From positions 1 to 40,692 of the forward strand of contig WGML01000013.1 of assembly GCA_016125045.1 (NCBI GenBank): 40,692 nt of DNA, read 5' to 3'. Positions 14,485 through 22,320 of this stretch are shown piece after piece (position 1 is the first letter of the stretch; each line of letters begins with the position of its first letter). Source of the DNA: a bacterium. Its GTDB lineage: Bacteria > Pseudomonadota > Alphaproteobacteria > Caulobacterales > Hyphomonadaceae. The position numbers and the translations under genes are program-made. The notes under the pieces are model-generated. The model made no database searches and was not told the DNA's origin. It saw only the letters and a list, made by a program, of their open reading frames with translations.

Positions 14485-14928
14485 ATGCAGCCCAAAAATT
14501 CGTCATTTGAAGATCGTGTGGCGGCTTCCGCCGCCGCAAAGAAAGCGTTGCTTGAGAAGTTCAAGCCCAAGCCTGCGGTTCAGGCTGAAGTGATCATCGA
14601 CCCGGAGGTCGAGCGGGCGGCGCGCCGCGAAGCGCTTCGCAAACAGCGCGAAGAAGAGAAAGCCAGAAAAGCGGAAGCGCGACGGATCGCTGAGGAGCAG
14701 GCGCGCATCGAGGCGGAAGCCGCGCGCCTCCAGGAAGCAGAAGAAGCCATCGCCGCCGAAGCTGACGAAGACGCCCGCAAGCGCGCGGAGCGCAAGGCCC
14801 GCAAGAAGGCCATCAAGGAAGCGGCCCGCGCCAAGAAGGAATCCCGTCAGGCGTCGCGCCCTTCCGACGAAGAACGCGCGGCGCGTCGCGAGAAGGAGCG
14901 TGACCGCTTCGAGTGGGACCGCATCTGA
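14485..14928 (+). CDS. DUF6481 family protein, charged coiled coil
   Basis: 147 aa. The N-terminal signature S-F-E-D-R-V-A-A-S-A-A-A-K-K-A-L-L-E-K-F is typical of DUF6481, a small alphaproteobacterial family of unknown function. Nearly all the rest (about residues 35-147) is a continuous Arg/Lys/Glu/Ala helix, predicted coiled coil, with no membrane segment, so it is cytoplasmic. I chose the ATG at 14485 over the TTG just before it. The high charge and basic stretches could suit RNA or ribosome contact, but that is speculation. It stands alone between divergent and downstream neighbours. Confidence 0.75.
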   Translation: MQPKNSSFEDRVAASAAAKKALLEKFKPKPAVQAEVIIDPEVERAARREALRKQREEEKARKAEARRIAEEQARIEAEAARLQEAEEAIAAEADEDARKRAERKARKKAIKEAARAKKESRQASRPSDEERAARREKERDRFEWDRI

Positions 14929-15066
14929 CCGTCTCCTCGCGGCTCGTTCGCGCCCCAGTTAAGATCCAACCAAAATAATCGTCCGGCCTTTGCATCCAAA
15001 TGCGTCCCTAGCCGACTCTAGGGTCATGTTCAGTGCGTCGCAGACGCAACATGAGGAGCCGCCGCT

Positions 15067-15438
15067 ATGGATGTCGCGATCTTTGTTCCGTTGATTGTGT
15101 TCGGTTCCCTCGTCCTGATCGTCTGGATTGCCTTCCACTTCGGGCAGCGCAAACGAACCGAGGCGCATCAGACCCTGCGGCTCGCGCTTGAAAAGGGGCA
15201 AGCCGTCTCCAGCGAGATGATGGAGGAGATCGCCCGTATGGGAGCGCATCCACTCGCCGATCTTCGCCGGAGCATCATCTTCTTTGCACTGGCGCTCGCA
15301 TTCGGAATTCTGGCGGTCATCGTCGGCGTCGAGGAAGCAGAAGCCGTCCGTCCGTTGCTGGGCGTGGCGGTCTTCCCATTCTGCGTCGCGGTGGCTTACC
15401 TCGCACTGCACTTCGTGTCGTCCCGAAACCGGCGCTAG
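15067..15438 (+). CDS. DUF6249 membrane protein
   Basis: 123 aa. One N-terminal helix (about 4-25), a cytosolic or periplasmic segment with E-K-G-Q-A-V-S-S-E-M-M-E-E-I (about 45-60), then two helices (about 68-90 and 94-115). This three-helix plan with a Leu-Glu-Lys-Gly motif fits DUF6249, found beside ECF-type sigma factors in Alphaproteobacteria. GAGGAG lies 9 bases before the ATG. The sigma gene begins 26 bases after its stop, so the two are co-transcribed. A role in signalling to or from the sigma factor is plausible from context only. Confidence 0.75.
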   Translation: MDVAIFVPLIVFGSLVLIVWIAFHFGQRKRTEAHQTLRLALEKGQAVSSEMMEEIARMGAHPLADLRRSIIFFALALAFGILAVIVGVEEAEAVRPLLGVAVFPFCVAVAYLALHFVSSRNRR

Positions 15439-15464
15439 GCCTTCGCGCGGACAGGCCTGTCTCC

Positions 15465-16004
15465 ATGGGGGACGAGACCCGGATCCAGACAGACCTTGCG
15501 ATGATGGCGGGTCGCGGCGATCGCCATGCGTTCACCGAGCTCGTCCGCCTGAATCAGGGAGTGGTCCGGGGGCTGTGCCGAAGACTGTGCGGGGCAAGCG
15601 GCGACGCTGACGACGTCGCGCAGGCCGCGTTCGTCATCGCGTGGCGTCGAATCGAAACGTTTGGCGGCGGATCGTTTCGGTCCTGGGTCTGCACGATCGC
15701 GTTCCGGGAATTCCTGCGAACGAAGCGACGCTCAACGAGTCGCGTCGCGGCCGAGGCGTGCTCGGTGATCAATCCTTCTCCAACTGACCGCTCGTCGGAG
15801 ACGACGGGAGAGCGACTGGACCTCACCGCGGCGCTGACGCAGCTTCCGGAGCCAGAACGGGTTGCGGTCGCACTTTGCCTCGGAGCGGGGTTGACGCATG
15901 AGGAGGCTGCGGCTGCGCTCGACCTGCCGCTGGGGACGGTGAAGTCGCACGTTCTGCGCGGCCGGGCTCGACTGCAAGGTCTGCTCGGCGACTATGTCGC
16001 ATGA
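15465..16004 (+). CDS. ECF-type RNA polymerase sigma factor
   Basis: 179 aa, with only sigma regions 2 and 4. Region 2 (about 20-90) has D-R-H-A-F-T-E-L-V-R, A-D-D-V-A-Q-A-A-F-V-I-A-W-R-R-I (2.1-2.2) and GGGSFRSWVCTIAFREFLR (2.3-2.4). Region 4 (about 125-175) has L-P-E-P-E-R-V-A-V-A-L, LTHEEAAAALDLPLGTVKSH and V-L-R-G-R-A-R-L. It would redirect RNA polymerase to a small stress regulon. It lies between a DUF6249 membrane protein and a two-helix protein that may restrain it. The regulon and inducing signal are not visible here. Confidence 0.92.
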   Translation: MGDETRIQTDLAMMAGRGDRHAFTELVRLNQGVVRGLCRRLCGASGDADDVAQAAFVIAWRRIETFGGGSFRSWVCTIAFREFLRTKRRSTSRVAAEACSVINPSPTDRSSETTGERLDLTAALTQLPEPERVAVALCLGAGLTHEEAAAALDLPLGTVKSHVLRGRARLQGLLGDYVA

Positions 16005-16041
16005 ACAAGGGGTGGGGCGCGGATTGGAACAAGGTGGCGAT

Positions 16042-16398
16042 ATGACGAGGGTCGAGGAGTTCTTTCAGCGGGAGGACGCACTCATTCCGGATGAGGGCTT
16101 CTCCGACCGCGTCGGGCGAAGGGTGCGTCTGGAAGACTGGAGGCGGCGGACCGCGCTGGTCGTCGCCTGCGGAATTGGTTTCGGCGCGGCGGTCTTGAAC
16201 GGTTACCCGATCTTGAGCAGGCTCTTGTCCGACCTCAATCCGACGGGGGACTGGTACGCCGCTTCCGAAGTCGCATCGAACATGATCGAACAAGCGGCCG
16301 CGAGCGGCGCCGCAGGTGGAAATCTGTTGCTCGTGCTCGCGTCGGCGAGCGCGGCCGTCGTGTTCATGATGCTCGCGCTCGGATCAGAACCCGGGTGA
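16042..16398 (+). CDS. Small two-helix membrane protein, candidate anti-sigma factor
   Basis: 118 aa from the ATG at 16042, which has AAGGTGG upstream. An in-frame ATG at 15994 would overlap the sigma gene and add 16 residues. The start M-T-R-V-E-E-F-F and the acidic-then-basic N-terminal segment (about 1-35) resemble the sigma-binding N-termini of small anti-sigma-like proteins encoded after ECF genes. Two hydrophobic segments follow (about 36-57 and 92-113), with a roughly 35-residue loop probably periplasmic. No zinc-finger Cys/His motif is present. The anti-sigma role is an inference from order and topology. Confidence 0.6.
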   Translation: MTRVEEFFQREDALIPDEGFSDRVGRRVRLEDWRRRTALVVACGIGFGAAVLNGYPILSRLLSDLNPTGDWYAASEVASNMIEQAAASGAAGGNLLLVLASASAAVVFMMLALGSEPG

Positions 16399-16457
16399 CT
16401 TCCTTCCCGTCTGATGCTCTGCTCTCAAAGGGCGGACCTTTGGCGAGGGAGCAGGGC

Positions 16458-17048
16458 GTGAGTGCGGTGTTGTTTGCGGCGGGGCTGACCATCTTTTTTG
16501 GCGTTCACGGCTATTCCGCCGTCCGCCGACGCGGGGAGGGCGACATTCAGGCGCGCATGGGGCGCGGGGCCTATATGGGCCTCTATTCGCTCGTGTCGGC
16601 GATCGGGCTGGGCCTGCTCATCTACGGGTACGCCTACCTGAAGCCGTGGTACCCGCCAGGGTTTCCGAATGTCGCTCCACCCGAATGGGCGCGTCATGTC
16701 ACCCTCACACTCATGCTGCCGGCGCTGGTCCTGGTCGTCGCCGCCTATCTACCCACGGGCTGGATCAAGCGCTCGGTCGGCCACCCGATGGTGACCGGCG
16801 TTGCGGTCTGGTCGGCGGCGCACCTCGCCTACAACTGGGATGCAGCGTCACTTCTGCTTTTTGGCGCCTTTCTCTTGTTCGCGCTTTTTGACCGGGCGAT
16901 GGCGTCTCGCCGAGGGGACCGTGGCGCAGCTGGTGAAAAACCGTCCGCAACGTCGGACGCGATGGCGGTCGTGATCGGCGGCGGGCTCTACGCCGCGATC
17001 GCTTTCTGGCTCCATCCAATTCTGTTCGGCGTGTACGCGGTGAGCTGA
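16458..17048 (+). CDS. NnrU family membrane protein
   Basis: 196 aa from the GTG at 16458, which has GGAGCAGG upstream and opens with A-A-G-L-T-I-F-F-G-V-H-G, the usual NnrU beginning. A GTG at 16395 that overlaps the previous stop is an alternative. Six hydrophobic segments are visible. NnrU features include Y-M-G-L-Y-S-L-V-S-A-I-G-L, A-R-H-V-T-L-T-L-M-L-P, H-P-M-V-T-G-V-A-V-W-S-A-A-H-L and a C-terminal helix. The family is related to MAPEG/methyltransferase-like membrane proteins and was named for nitrite/nitric-oxide metabolism in Rhodobacter, but most members lie outside denitrification loci, as here. Inner membrane; function uncertain. Confidence 0.88.
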   Translation: MSAVLFAAGLTIFFGVHGYSAVRRRGEGDIQARMGRGAYMGLYSLVSAIGLGLLIYGYAYLKPWYPPGFPNVAPPEWARHVTLTLMLPALVLVVAAYLPTGWIKRSVGHPMVTGVAVWSAAHLAYNWDAASLLLFGAFLLFALFDRAMASRRGDRGAAGEKPSATSDAMAVVIGGGLYAAIAFWLHPILFGVYAVS

Positions 17049-17165
17049 TCCTCGCCACGCCCGGGTGACGCCAGGCTGTAAATCAGGCTAAGGGAGCCGC
17101 GGAGGTCGCACGCGTTTGCTCTTCGGGCGAGGGCGGGCGCGCACTTGAGGAACCGGTTCGCCATC

Positions 17166-18005
17166 ATGTCATCGCACCAGCTGCAGGCCCGAAAGACGGT
17201 CAAGGACATTGCGGCTGCAAAGTCCTCATCGCCGCTTGTCTGCCTGACCGCCTACACGGCGCCCATGGCGGAATTGCTCGACCCGCGGTGCGACATCCTT
17301 CTTGTCGGTGACTCCGTCGGCATGGTCGTTCACGGCCTTCCGTCCACGGTTGGCGTGACGATCGATATGATGATCCTCCACGCTCAGGCGGTCATGCGCA
17401 GGTCCACCCGCGCGCTTGTCGTCGTGGATATGCCGTTCGGCAGCTATGAATCAGGTCCCGAGCAGGCGTTCGCCAACGCCTCCCGCCTGATGATGGAAAC
17501 CGGCTGTCAGGGGGTGAAGATCGAATCGGGCGTTTACGCCGCGCAGACGGTTCGCTTCCTCGTCGAACGCGGCGTTCCTGTGATGGCTCATGTCGGGTTG
17601 CGCCCACAGGCGACGCATGTTGACGGCGGGTTTCGCGCCAAGGGCCGAACCGAGGAGGAGCGCGCCCGCGTTCTCTCGGAGGCCCGCGCGGCGGATGAGG
17701 CGGGGTGTTTCGCCATGGTCGTCGAAGGGGTGGCGGAGGACCTCGCGCGGGAGATTACCGCGGCCGTTTCCTGCCCGACGATCGGGATCGGCGCATCGGC
17801 CGCGTGCGACGGTCAGATCCTGGTGACCGAGGATCTTCTCGGCCTCTTCGAGTGGACCCCGAAATTCGTCCGGCGCTATGGCGATCTACGTTCAGCGGTC
17901 ACGGGCGCCGTTGACGCCTACGCCCGCGATGTGGCGGCGAGATCGTTTCCTGGGCCGGCGGAGACTTACGCCTTCAAGCCGCCAGGAAAGTCACAGCGTT
18001 CTTGA
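17166..18005 (+). CDS. panB: 3-methyl-2-oxobutanoate hydroxymethyltransferase
   Basis: First step of pantothenate (coenzyme A) synthesis: transfer of a hydroxymethyl group from 5,10-methylene-THF to 2-oxoisovalerate, giving ketopantoate. 279 aa, a TIM barrel of normal length. Recognisable elements are L-T-A-Y-T-A-P-M-A, the metal-site D-I-L-L-V-G-D-S-V-G-M-V-V-H-G, V-V-D-M-P-F-G-S-Y, G-V-K-I-E-S-G, M-A-H-V-G-L-R-P-Q and I-G-I-G-A-S-A-A-C-D-G-Q-I-L-V. I chose the ATG at 17166; a TTG at 17145 is possible. panC is not beside it. The YfgM-like gene starts about 60 bases downstream. Confidence 0.96.
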   Translation: MSSHQLQARKTVKDIAAAKSSSPLVCLTAYTAPMAELLDPRCDILLVGDSVGMVVHGLPSTVGVTIDMMILHAQAVMRRSTRALVVVDMPFGSYESGPEQAFANASRLMMETGCQGVKIESGVYAAQTVRFLVERGVPVMAHVGLRPQATHVDGGFRAKGRTEEERARVLSEARAADEAGCFAMVVEGVAEDLAREITAAVSCPTIGIGASAACDGQILVTEDLLGLFEWTPKFVRRYGDLRSAVTGAVDAYARDVAARSFPGPAETYAFKPPGKSQRS

Positions 18006-18066
18006 ATTGCAGTGCGGTGGCGGCGCCGCTAAGGTCCGCCGCCTTCAATGAGGAGTGCTCAACGAC

Positions 18067-18762
18067 GTGGGCGACATTTTCGAGGAAGTCGAGGAAAGCA
18101 TTCGGCGCGACGCCGCCACTCGGCTTTGGGCGCGCGCGGCTCCGTTCGTGATAGGCGGCGCGGTGCTTCTGGTTGCGGCGGTGGGAGCCTGGGAGGCGAA
18201 CAAATACTTTCAGGCGCGCGCGATCGAGCGCGACTCGGCGGCCTATGCTCTCTCTCTGACCGCGATCGACAAGGGGGATTTTGCATCCGCAAAGACGCAG
18301 CTTGAGGCGCTCGCCGCGGGATCTGGCGGGTTTGCTGTCCTCGCCGCCCAGCTTCTGCCCGAAGTTGAGCGCAGGTCGGGGGCAGGTCCGACCGAGGTCG
18401 CCGCCGCGCTTGAAGGTGCGTCGAAAACCGAGGAGCCGCTGCTCGCCGACATCGCGGCGCTCAAGCTCGCCTATGCGAGAGCGGATTCTGTAACCGGAGC
18501 CGAACTCGATGTGATGCTCTCGCCGCTCGTGGCGCGAGGCGGCCCGATCGCTGCGCTGGCGCGCGAACTCAGCGCGGCGAAGGCCTACTCCGAGGGTGAC
18601 GCCGCCAAGGCGCGACAAGCCTACCAGGCGCTGTCATTGACGCTCGATTTGCCGGAGGGATTGCGCCAGCGTGTGGAACAGGCGCTGGTGATCATTCCTG
18701 CGCCTGAGACTCCGCCGGCGGAAACGCCTCCGGCCGCCGCGGAAACAGGAGATCCCTCTTGA
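18067..18762 (+). CDS. YfgM-like membrane-anchored TPR protein
   Basis: 231 aa. A short cytosolic N-terminus (G-D-I-F-E-E-V-E-E-S-I-R-R-D) precedes one TM helix (about 24-44) and a periplasmic tetratricopeptide-like helical domain (about 50-215), with a Pro/Ala tail. This matches the PF09976 (TPR_21) family including E. coli YfgM, a SecYEG-associated periplasmic chaperone partner. Homologues start with M-x-D-I-F, so the GTG at 18067 is preferred; a GTG at 18055 sits too close to AGGAG. Its stop overlaps the start of bamB (TTGA), the same yfgM-bamB-der order as in E. coli. Confidence 0.85.
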   Translation: MGDIFEEVEESIRRDAATRLWARAAPFVIGGAVLLVAAVGAWEANKYFQARAIERDSAAYALSLTAIDKGDFASAKTQLEALAAGSGGFAVLAAQLLPEVERRSGAGPTEVAAALEGASKTEEPLLADIAALKLAYARADSVTGAELDVMLSPLVARGGPIAALARELSAAKAYSEGDAAKARQAYQALSLTLDLPEGLRQRVEQALVIIPAPETPPAETPPAAAETGDPS

Positions 18763-20087
18763 TCAGACGTCTGGCGATGGCGGTCCCGCTCGCGGCCGCC
18801 CTCCTCGCGGGGTGCGGCCTTTTCGGGGGCGGCCGCGCTGAAGTCAGCCCGGAAGAGCGCGCGCTCAGAGTGCCGATGAGCGTCACCCAGCAGCAGCTTG
18901 CCGCCAACCCCGCGCTCGCGGACGTCACGGTGACGCTTCCCGCCCCGGTCGAGCTGGCGGAATGGCCGCAGTCGGGCGGCAACAGCGTGAAGATCGCCGG
19001 TCATGTCGATGCGGGGAGCGCGTTCAGGATCGCGTGGCGCGAGAGTGTCGGCGCGGGGTCGAGCCGCACCCGGCATGTCGTCGCGCCGCCGGTCGTCGCG
19101 GGCGGACGCATTTTCATCATCGATGCGGACCAGCGCGTGTCCGCGTTCGAGGAAGCAAATGGACGGCGTGTGTGGACCCGGCAACTTGAGTCCCTTCACT
19201 CGCGTGACAGCTACGCGGTGGGCGGAGGGCTCGCTGTCGCGGGGGACAAGCTGATCGTGACCTCCGGGTTCGGCTATGTGGAGGCGATGAATGTCGCGAC
19301 GGGCGAACAGGTTTGGCGCCGCCGCGCCGAGAGCCCGCTCTCTGGTTCCCCGGCGGTGGTCGGGGGCCGCGCCTTTGTGACGACGACCAACAACGAGCTT
19401 TATGCGATCGACGTCGAGACCGGCGAGGTGATCTGGACCGATCAGGCGATCGCGGAGTCCGCGAGAGTCCTGTCATCTCCAAGCCCCGCGGCGAACGATG
19501 ACATTCTGGTGGCGCCATTCTCGTCGGGTGAACTGGTGGCGTTCCTGCCAGCGAACGGGCGTCGCCTCTGGGCGGATTCGCTTACGACCGTCGGCCGTTT
19601 CACCCCGCTTTCCGCGATCAATGATATCGCCGGCCGGCCGTCGATTGAGGCGGGCGTGGTCTACGCCGGCAGCCATTCCGGCGTCATCGCGGCGATCGAC
19701 GCCCGATCGGGTCAACGACTCTGGGCGCAGCTGTTCGGATCGCGCCTCGGGCCGGTGATCGCCGGTCCCTACATCTTCGCGGTGGGAACGAATGGCCAGG
19801 TGGTCTGTCTCGACAAGACGGACGGCCGGGTGATCTGGGTTCGTGCGCTGCCGGAATTTCGCAATCCAGAGCGGCGTCGCGGGCGCCTCGTCTGGACGGG
19901 TCCGCTTGTCGCCTCCAATCGGTTGATCGTTGCGTCCTCGGATGGGGAGGTTGTCGCGCTGTCTCCACAGACCGGTGAGACGCTTGACGAACTGAAGGTC
20001 GGCGACGCCATCTACGTCGAACCGATTGCTGCTGCAGGTCGGATTTACGTGCTGACGGACGCGGCGCGACTCATCGCCATCGACTGA
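18759..20087 (+). CDS. bamB: Outer-membrane assembly lipoprotein BamB
   Basis: 442 aa. Lipoprotein signal with lipobox LLAGC (Cys20). The mature part is an eight-bladed PQQ-like beta-propeller: repeated blades of the form I-D-A-x-x-G-x-x-x-W are seen in FEEANGRRVWTRQL, MNVATGEQVWRRR, IDVETGEVIWTDQ, FLPANGRRLWADS, IDARSGQRLWAQL and LDKTDGRVIWVRA. BamB helps BamA fold beta-barrel proteins into the outer membrane. Start TTG at 18759 overlaps the YfgM-like stop, indicating coupling. der follows about 60 bases later. The window encodes several barrels (DUF481 protein, the 4240-5142 protein) that would depend on this machinery. Confidence 0.92.
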   Translation: MIRRLAMAVPLAAALLAGCGLFGGGRAEVSPEERALRVPMSVTQQQLAANPALADVTVTLPAPVELAEWPQSGGNSVKIAGHVDAGSAFRIAWRESVGAGSSRTRHVVAPPVVAGGRIFIIDADQRVSAFEEANGRRVWTRQLESLHSRDSYAVGGGLAVAGDKLIVTSGFGYVEAMNVATGEQVWRRRAESPLSGSPAVVGGRAFVTTTNNELYAIDVETGEVIWTDQAIAESARVLSSPSPAANDDILVAPFSSGELVAFLPANGRRLWADSLTTVGRFTPLSAINDIAGRPSIEAGVVYAGSHSGVIAAIDARSGQRLWAQLFGSRLGPVIAGPYIFAVGTNGQVVCLDKTDGRVIWVRALPEFRNPERRRGRLVWTGPLVASNRLIVASSDGEVVALSPQTGETLDELKVGDAIYVEPIAAAGRIYVLTDAARLIAID

Positions 20088-20149
20088 CGGCGGGTGGGCG
20101 CCGGAAAGAAGCGGCTTGCACGTTCGGCCGCGCCGTCGGACGTATGGGC

Positions 20150-21574
20150 ATGGTTCTGACAATCGCGATCATCGGACGCCCCAATGTGGGCAAGTCCACC
20201 TTGTTCAACCGGCTCGCGGGCCGGAAGATCGCGATCGTCGACGATCGCCCCGGAGTGACCCGCGACCGGAAGGAGACGCCGGGCCGGCTTGGCGATCTCG
20301 ATATCATGCTGGTGGACACAGCGGGCTTCGAGGACGTGGATGATGGGTCGCTCGAAGCGCGTATGCGCCGACAGACCGAGTTTGCGATCGCCCAGAGCGA
20401 CCTGTGCATCTTCCTCATCGACGCGAGGGAGGGGGTGACGCCGCTGGACAAGCGTTTCGCTCAACTCGTCCGCCGTTCGGGAAAACCGGTCGTGCTCGCC
20501 TGCAACAAGTGTGAGGGACGCCAGGGGGAGTTCGGCGTCGCCGACGCCTGGTCTCTCGGTCTCGGCGAACCGATTCCGCTCAGCGCCGAACAGGGTGACG
20601 GCCTGAGCGATCTCTACGCCGCAATCGTTGCGTCCGGCGCCATCAGGGAGGCCGAGGGCGCCGCGGAAGCTCTCCGAATGACGGATGATGATCCTGAAGG
20701 CGAGGGCGATCCCGGAGCGCCGGGCTTTGATCCGGACGCAGACCCTCCGCCAGAACCGGATCGTCCGTTAAGGCTCGCCTTCGTGGGGCGCCCCAACGCG
20801 GGAAAGTCCACCCTGATCAACGCCCTGCTCGGAGATGATCGCTTCATCACGGGACCCGAGGCCGGCATCACAAGGGACTCGGTCACCGCCGCCTGGCGCT
20901 GGAAGGACCGTGATTTCCGCCTGGTCGACACCGCGGGGCTTCGCAGGCGTGCGCGCGTTCAGGAAAAACTTGAGCGCATGTCGACGTCTGAAACCATCCA
21001 TTCGATCCGGTTTGCGCAGGTCGTGGTGCTGGTGATGGACGTTCGGGAAGCGTTCGAAAAACAGGACATGCAGATCGCAAACCTCGCGCTTCGCGAAGGC
21101 AGGGGCCTCGTGCTGGCGGTCACGAAGTGGGATCTCGTGGAAGACCCATCCGCGATGCGCCGGGAACTGGAGGCGCGCGCCGCGATCGAGCTTCCCTACG
21201 CCGCTGGTACGCCGCTCATCACTGTCTCCGGGCTGGAGAATCGCCATCTGGATCGCCTGATGGACGCCTGCATCAAAGTCCATCGGGACTGGAGCGCCCG
21301 GGTGAAAACCCGCGATCTCAACGACTGGTTGCAATATGTCGTCCAGAAACACCCGCCGCCGGCGCCGGACGGCAAGCGGATCAAGCCGCGCTACATGGCG
21401 CAGATGAAGACCCGTCCGCCGACATTTGTCCTTATGGCGTCCCGGGGCGATTCAATGCCCGAAACCTACAAGCGTTATCTGATCAATGAGCTTCGCTCGG
21501 CCTTTGACCTGCCGGGCGTACCGATCCGTCTCGTCGTGAAACAGGGCAAGAACCCCTTCGCTGACAAGACGTAG
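20150..21574 (+). CDS. der: Ribosome biogenesis GTPase Der
   Basis: Tandem-GTPase factor needed for 50S subunit maturation; 474 aa. G domain 1 (about 1-165): P-loop GRPNVGKST, D-T-A-G-F, and N-K-C-E in place of the textbook N-K-x-D (a Glu here is usual in alphaproteobacterial Der). An acidic Pro-rich linker (about 180-205) separates G domain 2 (about 205-375): P-loop GRPNAGKST, D-T-A-G-L-R-R-R-A-R-V and T-K-W-D. The C-terminal KH-like domain ends in V-V-K-Q-G-K-N-P-F. ATGs at 20144 and 20150 are both possible; M-V-L-T-I-A-I-I-G is the common opening. The stop is 2 bp from the converging SDR gene. Confidence 0.96.
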   Translation: MVLTIAIIGRPNVGKSTLFNRLAGRKIAIVDDRPGVTRDRKETPGRLGDLDIMLVDTAGFEDVDDGSLEARMRRQTEFAIAQSDLCIFLIDAREGVTPLDKRFAQLVRRSGKPVVLACNKCEGRQGEFGVADAWSLGLGEPIPLSAEQGDGLSDLYAAIVASGAIREAEGAAEALRMTDDDPEGEGDPGAPGFDPDADPPPEPDRPLRLAFVGRPNAGKSTLINALLGDDRFITGPEAGITRDSVTAAWRWKDRDFRLVDTAGLRRRARVQEKLERMSTSETIHSIRFAQVVVLVMDVREAFEKQDMQIANLALREGRGLVLAVTKWDLVEDPSAMRRELEARAAIELPYAAGTPLITVSGLENRHLDRLMDACIKVHRDWSARVKTRDLNDWLQYVVQKHPPPAPDGKRIKPRYMAQMKTRPPTFVLMASRGDSMPETYKRYLINELRSAFDLPGVPIRLVVKQGKNPFADKT

Positions 21575-21576
21575 GC

Positions 21577-22287
21577 TCAGGTCGGACGGGGGGCTTCGAT
21601 CCTCTGTCCGTGCGCTGTGCAGGCGGCGTCAAGATAGGGGATCATCAGCGCCGCCACATCCTCCGGCGCGGGCAGCCGGCTCCTGTCCTCACCCGGCATC
21701 GCCTTAAAGCGCATGTCCGTCCGGGTCGGCCCGGGGTCGAACACATTGATCCTGATGGATGAGGCGTCATTCTCATCAGCGTAGCACATGACCATGGCCT
21801 CGAGCCCGGCCTTGGATGCAGCATACGGCCCCCAGAACGCACGGGGCCGCACAGCTGCTCCGGATGTGACGAACAGCACGCGCGCTGCGGTGCTCGCCGC
21901 GAGAAGCGGATGAACAGCGCGGATCAGCCGCCAGTTCGCGCTTAGGTTGATGTCGATCGTCTGGTTGAAACTGGATGGCGACGCCATCTCGATCGGCCCC
22001 AGCATTCCGAGCACGCCGGCATTGCCGAGCAGGCCATCCAGCCGCCCGAACCGCTTGAGCAACTCCCCGGCGAGCGCGTCCGTCGCCCGCGCATCGCCGA
22101 GGTCAAGGGGGATCAGCGTCAGGGCCTCGCCGGTGAGCGCCCGGGCCTCGTCATCCAGCGCGATCAGCGCCTTCTCGGAGCGGGCGAGCGCGATCACGTG
22201 GTGGCCCGCCTTCGCAAGGCCGAGCGCCGCCGCACGACCGATGCCACGTGAGGCTCCGGTTACGAGGATGATCCGGCGCGTGGTCAT
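21577..22287 (-). CDS. Short-chain dehydrogenase/reductase
   Basis: 236 aa classical SDR, cytosolic. NAD(P) motif TGASRGIGRA at residues 9-18, D-L-G-D-A in the adenine pocket, N-A-G near 90, and the catalytic Ser/Tyr/Lys set (VTSGAAVRPRAFWGPYAASK). The substrate cannot be inferred. Homologues of this compact type follow purF in many alphaproteobacterial genomes. It starts 34 bases after the purF stop, so it is likely the distal gene of a radA-cvpA-purF-SDR minus-strand unit, and its stop is 2 bp from der. Confidence 0.9.
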   Translation of the reverse strand: MTTRRIILVTGASRGIGRAAALGLAKAGHHVIALARSEKALIALDDEARALTGEALTLIPLDLGDARATDALAGELLKRFGRLDGLLGNAGVLGMLGPIEMASPSSFNQTIDINLSANWRLIRAVHPLLAASTAARVLFVTSGAAVRPRAFWGPYAASKAGLEAMVMCYADENDASSIRINVFDPGPTRTDMRFKAMPGEDRSRLPAPEDVAALMIPYLDAACTAHGQRIEAPRPT

Positions 22288-22320
22288 GACCGAACCGCGC
22301 CGATTGAGATACGCACTGGT

